A DNA stretch of 9,122 bases, from contig CAMYTM010000016.1 in the NCBI GenBank assembly GCA_947297555.1, forward strand, positions 1 to 9,122, written 5' to 3'. Below the pieces are notes generated by a model. That model was not told the origin of the DNA. It made no database searches and was given only the letters and a program-made list of their open reading frames with translations. This stretch comes from an uncultured Mycoplasmatota bacterium. GTDB lineage: Bacteria > Bacillota_I > Bacilli_A > RF39 > UBA660. Of the stretch, positions 6,070 to 9,122 are shown piece after piece; within the stretch, counting starts at the first letter, position 1; the number at the start of each line of letters is the position of its first letter. The translations under genes were made by a program, and so were the position numbers.

Positions 6070-6705
6070 TTATTTTTTCCTTTTAATAATTCTTCTTATA
6101 TTCTGTTCTTTATTTTCATAGATACTTTCCAATGAAGTATATCTTCCATTTAAATAAGGATTATTAAAATAAGCATTGCTTTGTAATTCAAATGATAAAT
6201 TTATCAATTCACGCTTATAGGTTAAAAGTTTTTCTTTTTCTAATGTTACAGCAACTAACCTTTTTTTCTCTTCATATTTTTTCAACAATTCACTAAAGTA
6301 TGTATATTCAAAATTCTTTCTATCTTTAAATGGAGGTTGAAATCTTACCATTTGCTCTTCACAAGGAACAATGAGTTCCTCGGTATATACTTTATTACCA
6401 TTTTCGTCATAACATAATTGTGTCCCTTCCAAAAGTGATAAAGCATATGTTTTTAAGTTTTCATTCTTTTTTCCATATTTCTTAAATATTTTTCGTTTTT
6501 CTTTTTGAGAAAATACTAACCTGCTAACATTTTTAAAGAACGTTATCGGAAAATAAACAAAAACTACTAACTCTGGAACTAAATCGATTAAAATTAAACC
6601 TAATTTTAATATTAAGCCTATAATTTGAATTGAAAAATATATCGCTAGAAATACTAATCCTATTTGCAATATTGCTAATAAAATTCGTTTTATTTTTTGT
6701 TTCAT
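6070..6705 (-). CDS. uncharacterised membrane protein, first gene of orphan operon
   Basis: This 211-residue protein matches no family I know. A basic start (MKQKIKR) leads into a long hydrophobic stretch, residues 8-58, enough for two membrane helices with a break near DLVPE at 41-45. The remaining 150 residues are a charged cytoplasmic-type domain with KEKRKIFKKYGKKNENLKTY, an acidic and aromatic middle, a helix at 137-178, and a very basic end (RRIIKRKK). The start at 6705 is supported by GAGGG 9 bases upstream and by a near-consensus promoter about 25 bases before it. The gene overlaps the control region of, and is probably translated with, the 146-residue protein that follows. No signal cleavage site or enzyme motif is visible. 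Confidence 0.82.
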   Translation of the reverse strand: MKQKIKRILLAILQIGLVFLAIYFSIQIIGLILKLGLILIDLVPELVVFVYFPITFFKNVSRLVFSQKEKRKIFKKYGKKNENLKTYALSLLEGTQLCYDENGNKVYTEELIVPCEEQMVRFQPPFKDRKNFEYTYFSELLKKYEEKKRLVAVTLEKEKLLTYKRELINLSFELQSNAYFNNPYLNGRYTSLESIYENKEQNIRRIIKRKK

Positions 6706-6736
6706 AAAAATAATACCCTCTTTTTTGACGGGTTTT

Positions 6737-6765
6737 ATTTTAACAAATGACTATTATTTTGTCAA
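6737..6765 (-). promoter_or_regulatory. strong sigma-A-type promoter of the orphan operon
   Basis: The minus strand shows a perfect -35 TTGACA (6760-6765), exactly 17 bases, and a 5-of-6 -10 TAAAAT (6737-6742) preceded by TGT. This is the best vegetative promoter in the window. It begins one base after the stop codon of the pseudogene remnant. The start site should lie near 6730, with a leader of about 25 bases carrying GAGGG. Confidence 0.8.
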
Positions 6766-6766
6766 T

Positions 6767-7414
6767 TTATATGAATTTACTTATATCATCAATTTGAATC
6801 GCAAGATATGGAATATTTTTTTCTTTTTCTTTTAAAAATAATGAAAATGTATTATCAAAATAAAAATACCTTGGACTTTCATTATCTTTTAAAGAAACCT
6901 CTTGAACATCGATTCCTGCTTCACTTTTTTACTTTCCCACCTTTTTTATTTAATTCAAATTGAATTGTTTGTAAGGCTTTATCAATATAGTACTTTTTAC
7001 CATTTGTAAAAGCAAACTTTCTATTTTCCAACTCTGTAAATTGCTTTTTCACTTTAAAATCTTTTTTAACATTGTGTATAAAAAATAATTTTCAGAATCG
7101 TAATTTTCCCAATGAAAATTCTCTATTATGTCATTAGTTTCATTAAACTTTTCTTTGATTGCTTTTGTAATTTTTTGTTTTAATTCTAAACTTGGGATTT
7201 CAACGACTTTGTAATAACTATTTTCATCTAATTCATTTTTAGTAAAAGTACTTTTGTTTAAATTGTCTACGATTTCTAACTCTTTTGAAAAAACAATATC
7301 TCCACCTGCTAATTCTTTTAAATCATTCCATACTAAATTAAACGTTCAACACCAAACTGCATTATTTGTTAGGGTTTCTTCTAAGGATAACACAACATTG
7401 GTATCTGTTAAATT
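6767..7414 (-). pseudogene. decayed gene with serpin-like tail: no start, one nonsense codon, two frameshifts
   Basis: Three reading frames join into one protein-like sequence. Frame A (7414-7062) encodes NLTDTNVVLSLEETL, then VWC-stop-TFNLVWNDLKEL. The stop is TGA at 7346-7348, probably a G-to-T change of GGA (Gly). It continues to NYFLYTMLKK. At a run of six A (7062-7067) the frame shifts to B, which reads DFKVKKQFTELENRKFAF and later IDKALQTIQFELNKKGG. At a second run of six A (6925-6930) it returns to a frame ending SEAGIDVQEV, PRYFYFDNTFSLFLKEKEK, IPYLAIQIDDISKFI and TAA. No start codon or ribosome site fits the 5' end. The hinge-like KGGKVK-SEAG segment and the FYFDNTFSLFL strand recall the C-terminus of serpins (protease inhibitors), but this is a weak, memory-based match. 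By recollection of intact relatives the middle also looks shortened. It accounts for the long stretch between the operon promoter and the acyltransferase gene. Confidence 0.8.
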
Positions 7415-7454
7415 TTACCTTTGATCTATTATCTTTTTAAATTACATAAAAATT

Positions 7455-7482
7455 AGAAAAGAATAAGATTACATTGATGTAA
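7455..7482 (-). terminator. weak terminator-like palindrome after the acyltransferase gene
   Basis: On the minus strand TTACATCAATGTAA (7469-7482) can fold as a five-pair stem with a TCAA loop, followed by the T-rich TCTTATTCTTTTCT. It lies 12 bases past the TAA stop. The stem is short and has one G-C pair, so termination would be inefficient. Confidence 0.35.
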
Positions 7483-7494
7483 AATTTTTAGAAT

Positions 7495-9122
7495 TTATAC
7501 TAAATTTTCTTTTAAAAAACGACTAAGTGTACTATTTCCCTCTTCTGTTAAATGAATCCCATCTTTCCTAACATATTCGCTATGCTCTTGTAATACTTCA
7601 TAGAAATTTAAAAATATTACGTTTTCGATTTTAGAAAGATTAAAACTTGTAGGTTCATACGTTAAAAGAATATAAATTTCATGTTCTTTACAAATTTCTA
7701 CTATTTTTTTATATTCTGAAGTACTTAAATGTAGATTTTGATCAAACATAAAGACTACTTTATGATGTAGAGTATTCTCTTTTATAGCGTTCTCTAGTTC
7801 ACTCTTTAACGTTTCATAATTCCATTTATTATTCGTATTAAATTTAGCAGTAGTAAACTCTTCTTGCATTGTAGAAAAAGCATTTAATAATAAATCATTT
7901 CCATAAAAACTAATTTTGTTTTTTTGACTGGTTTCATGTTCTCTAATAAATTCTTCTTTTTGCTGTTTCAATTTCTCAGTATAAACTTCTAGTACAGCAT
8001 CATAAATGGCTTGAGTATAGGCTACTCTTCCTGCCCCAGTCAAATGAATACCATCAGCATAAAAATATTCGGTATGTCCTTTTGATAGAGCATTCCAGTC
8101 AATAATATGAACATTTTCATATTCTGAGGCAATCATGGCTAATTTATCATTAATATGGACATCTTCATCATTGGTAACATTTAACCAAAATACGTCATGA
8201 TTTCCACATTTTTCGATAATTTCTTTTTTACAAGATTCAGTGCAATCTCCATTAGCACCTAAATTAATAATGATAGGCCCTTTTAATAAATTTTTGCCAT
8301 TTAAATCTGTAAGTATTTCCCCCGCTTTCCATAAACTTCTAGATACTTTTGCATCAAAATAACCATTCGGAAATGCTTTATATAACTGATCGACCGCCCC
8401 AAGCATGACAGAATCTCCAACTCCAACAACAGGCAAATTGGCAACAATATTTTCTATTTGTTCTTCTCCTGCTTCTAAATCATGTAATAATTTTGTAAAA
8501 TTCTCTTCTTCTTGTCTCAAATAATTTTCATATTCTACTTGTTTTTCTTGTAATTTCTTTTCATTTTCAGCGAGTTGTATTTCTAACTCTTGCATTTCTA
8601 AGGTATGATTTTCGCTTCTAATATATTTATAAACTCCATAAAAGGAAAAAGCAAATAATACCATACATAAAAAACAATTGAAAAAGGAAATATTCCTCTT
8701 TTGTTCTTTTTTTAAAGATAAACCAAGATGCAAAAGATAGGCACTTAAGAAAATTACTGGAAGCATAATAAAAATTTTTAAAACTGCATTTACATTTAAG
8801 TATTGAAAGAAAAAGATAATTGGATACTGTACTAAATAAATGCTATAACTAATTTTAGATAAAAAGGAAAGGATTTTAGATTTCTCACGTTCTTTTTTTG
8901 TAGTTGCTTTTATAGTGGCATATTCAATTAATCTACAACTGATAAGGCTAACACTAAGCATACTTAAAGCATAATAAATAGAGCTTGCTGGTACAAAGAA
9001 CATAATAAATAGAAGGAAAACGAAATACATCTGACTTATTTTCTTCTTATTCTTTTTTAACTCTTTTCTAATGGTATTTCCATAATAAGCATGAATAATC
9101 CCTAAAGAAATGCCAAGAAATA
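7495..9122 (-). CDS. OatA-like acyltransferase-3/SGNH protein with an extra degenerate SGNH domain, 5' end beyond window
   Basis: The frame stays open through the right edge; the Met at 9030 is internal, because the 30 codons before it (FLGISLGIIHAYYGNTIRKE...) have no stop and read like acyltransferase-3 membrane sequence. Counting from that Met: membrane helices of the acyltransferase-3 domain fill residues 1-105, including SYSIYLVQYPIIFFF; another helix is at 115-137; a charged coiled coil spans 140-195. An SGNH hydrolase domain spans 200-350, with GDSVMLGA (Ser207 nucleophile), GANG at 258-261 and the DGIHLT block at 326-331 (Asp326, His329). OatA proteins move acetyl groups across the membrane to muramic acid, giving lysozyme resistance; teichoic acid or polysaccharide substrates are also possible. 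After a short charged linker, residues 371-511 look like a second SGNH fold with YGND in place of GDS but DGIHLT retained at 490-495. Confidence 0.92.
   Translation of the reverse strand, partial: FLGISLGIIHAYYGNTIRKELKKNKKKISQMYFVFLLFIMFFVPASSIYYALSMLSVSLISCRLIEYATIKATTKKEREKSKILSFLSKISYSIYLVQYPIIFFFQYLNVNAVLKIFIMLPVIFLSAYLLHLGLSLKKEQKRNISFFNCFLCMVLFAFSFYGVYKYIRSENHTLEMQELEIQLAENEKKLQEKQVEYENYLRQEEENFTKLLHDLEAGEEQIENIVANLPVVGVGDSVMLGAVDQLYKAFPNGYFDAKVSRSLWKAGEILTDLNGKNLLKGPIIINLGANGDCTESCKKEIIEKCGNHDVFWLNVTNDEDVHINDKLAMIASEYENVHIIDWNALSKGHTEYFYADGIHLTGAGRVAYTQAIYDAVLEVYTEKLKQQKEEFIREHETSQKNKISFYGNDLLLNAFSTMQEEFTTAKFNTNNKWNYETLKSELENAIKENTLHHKVVFMFDQNLHLSTSEYKKIVEICKEHEIYILLTYEPTSFNLSKIENVIFLNFYEVLQEHSEYVRKDGIHLTEEGNSTLSRFLKENLV

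Noticed and set aside
6715..6733. ACCC/GGGT hairpin that might hide the ribosome site of the orphan membrane protein.
   Set aside because: The stem has only four pairs with an 11-base loop, and the predicted transcription start near 6730 places the CCC arm at or outside the transcript's first bases.
6767..7414. Recoding of TGA (as Trp or Gly) to explain the interrupted reading frame.
   Set aside because: Trp is encoded by TGG in the intact genes, none of them needs an in-frame TGA, and the region also has two frameshifts that recoding would not repair.

Overview
The window is strongly AT-rich. Every gene I can support lies on the minus strand, so transcription runs from high to low coordinates. 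Stop codons are TAA, with one TAG. Tryptophan is encoded by TGG, Shine-Dalgarno sites are strong (AAGGAG, AGGAGGT), and several promoters have an extended -10 (TGnTATAAT). Together with an OatA-type acyltransferase, a YrrN/YrrO-type U32 protein and a Firmicutes-type NRCH nuclease, this points to a low-GC Gram-positive bacterium, perhaps an AT-rich Bacilli or Erysipelotrichia-like gut lineage. That placement is inference; no rRNA or marker gene is present.

Layout in transcription order. (1) 9122-7495: a membrane acyltransferase with an extracellular SGNH esterase domain (OatA-like). It is cut at its 5' end by the window edge and carries an unusual second, degenerate SGNH-like domain at its C-terminus. 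(2) 7414-6767: a decayed gene with no start, a nonsense codon and two frameshifts at runs of A. Its tail looks remotely serpin-like. (3) A near-consensus sigma-A promoter (6765-6737) drives two overlapping orphan genes, a small membrane protein and a small soluble protein (6705-5628). (4) 5531-5061: a YbaK/EbsC Cys-tRNA(Pro) deacylase-type protein, ended by a terminator that overlaps its stop codon. (5) 5044-3573: a promoter, a Zn-type sirtuin (cobB) and a tightly coupled membrane-anchored or secreted DNA/RNA endonuclease. (6) 3539-976: a promoter, a GNAT acetyltransferase, an unrecognised protein with two C-terminal membrane helices, a J-domain protein with a long coiled coil, and a clean intrinsic terminator. 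(7) 963-1: a promoter and a U32-family protein (RlhA/TrhP type), cut by the left edge.

Most of the window is compact housekeeping and surface-function DNA. The points that deserve attention are the tandem SGNH architecture, the J-protein/membrane-protein operon, the orphan membrane operon and the reconstructable pseudogene. I see no CRISPR array, transposon, tRNA, rRNA or convincing defence island.
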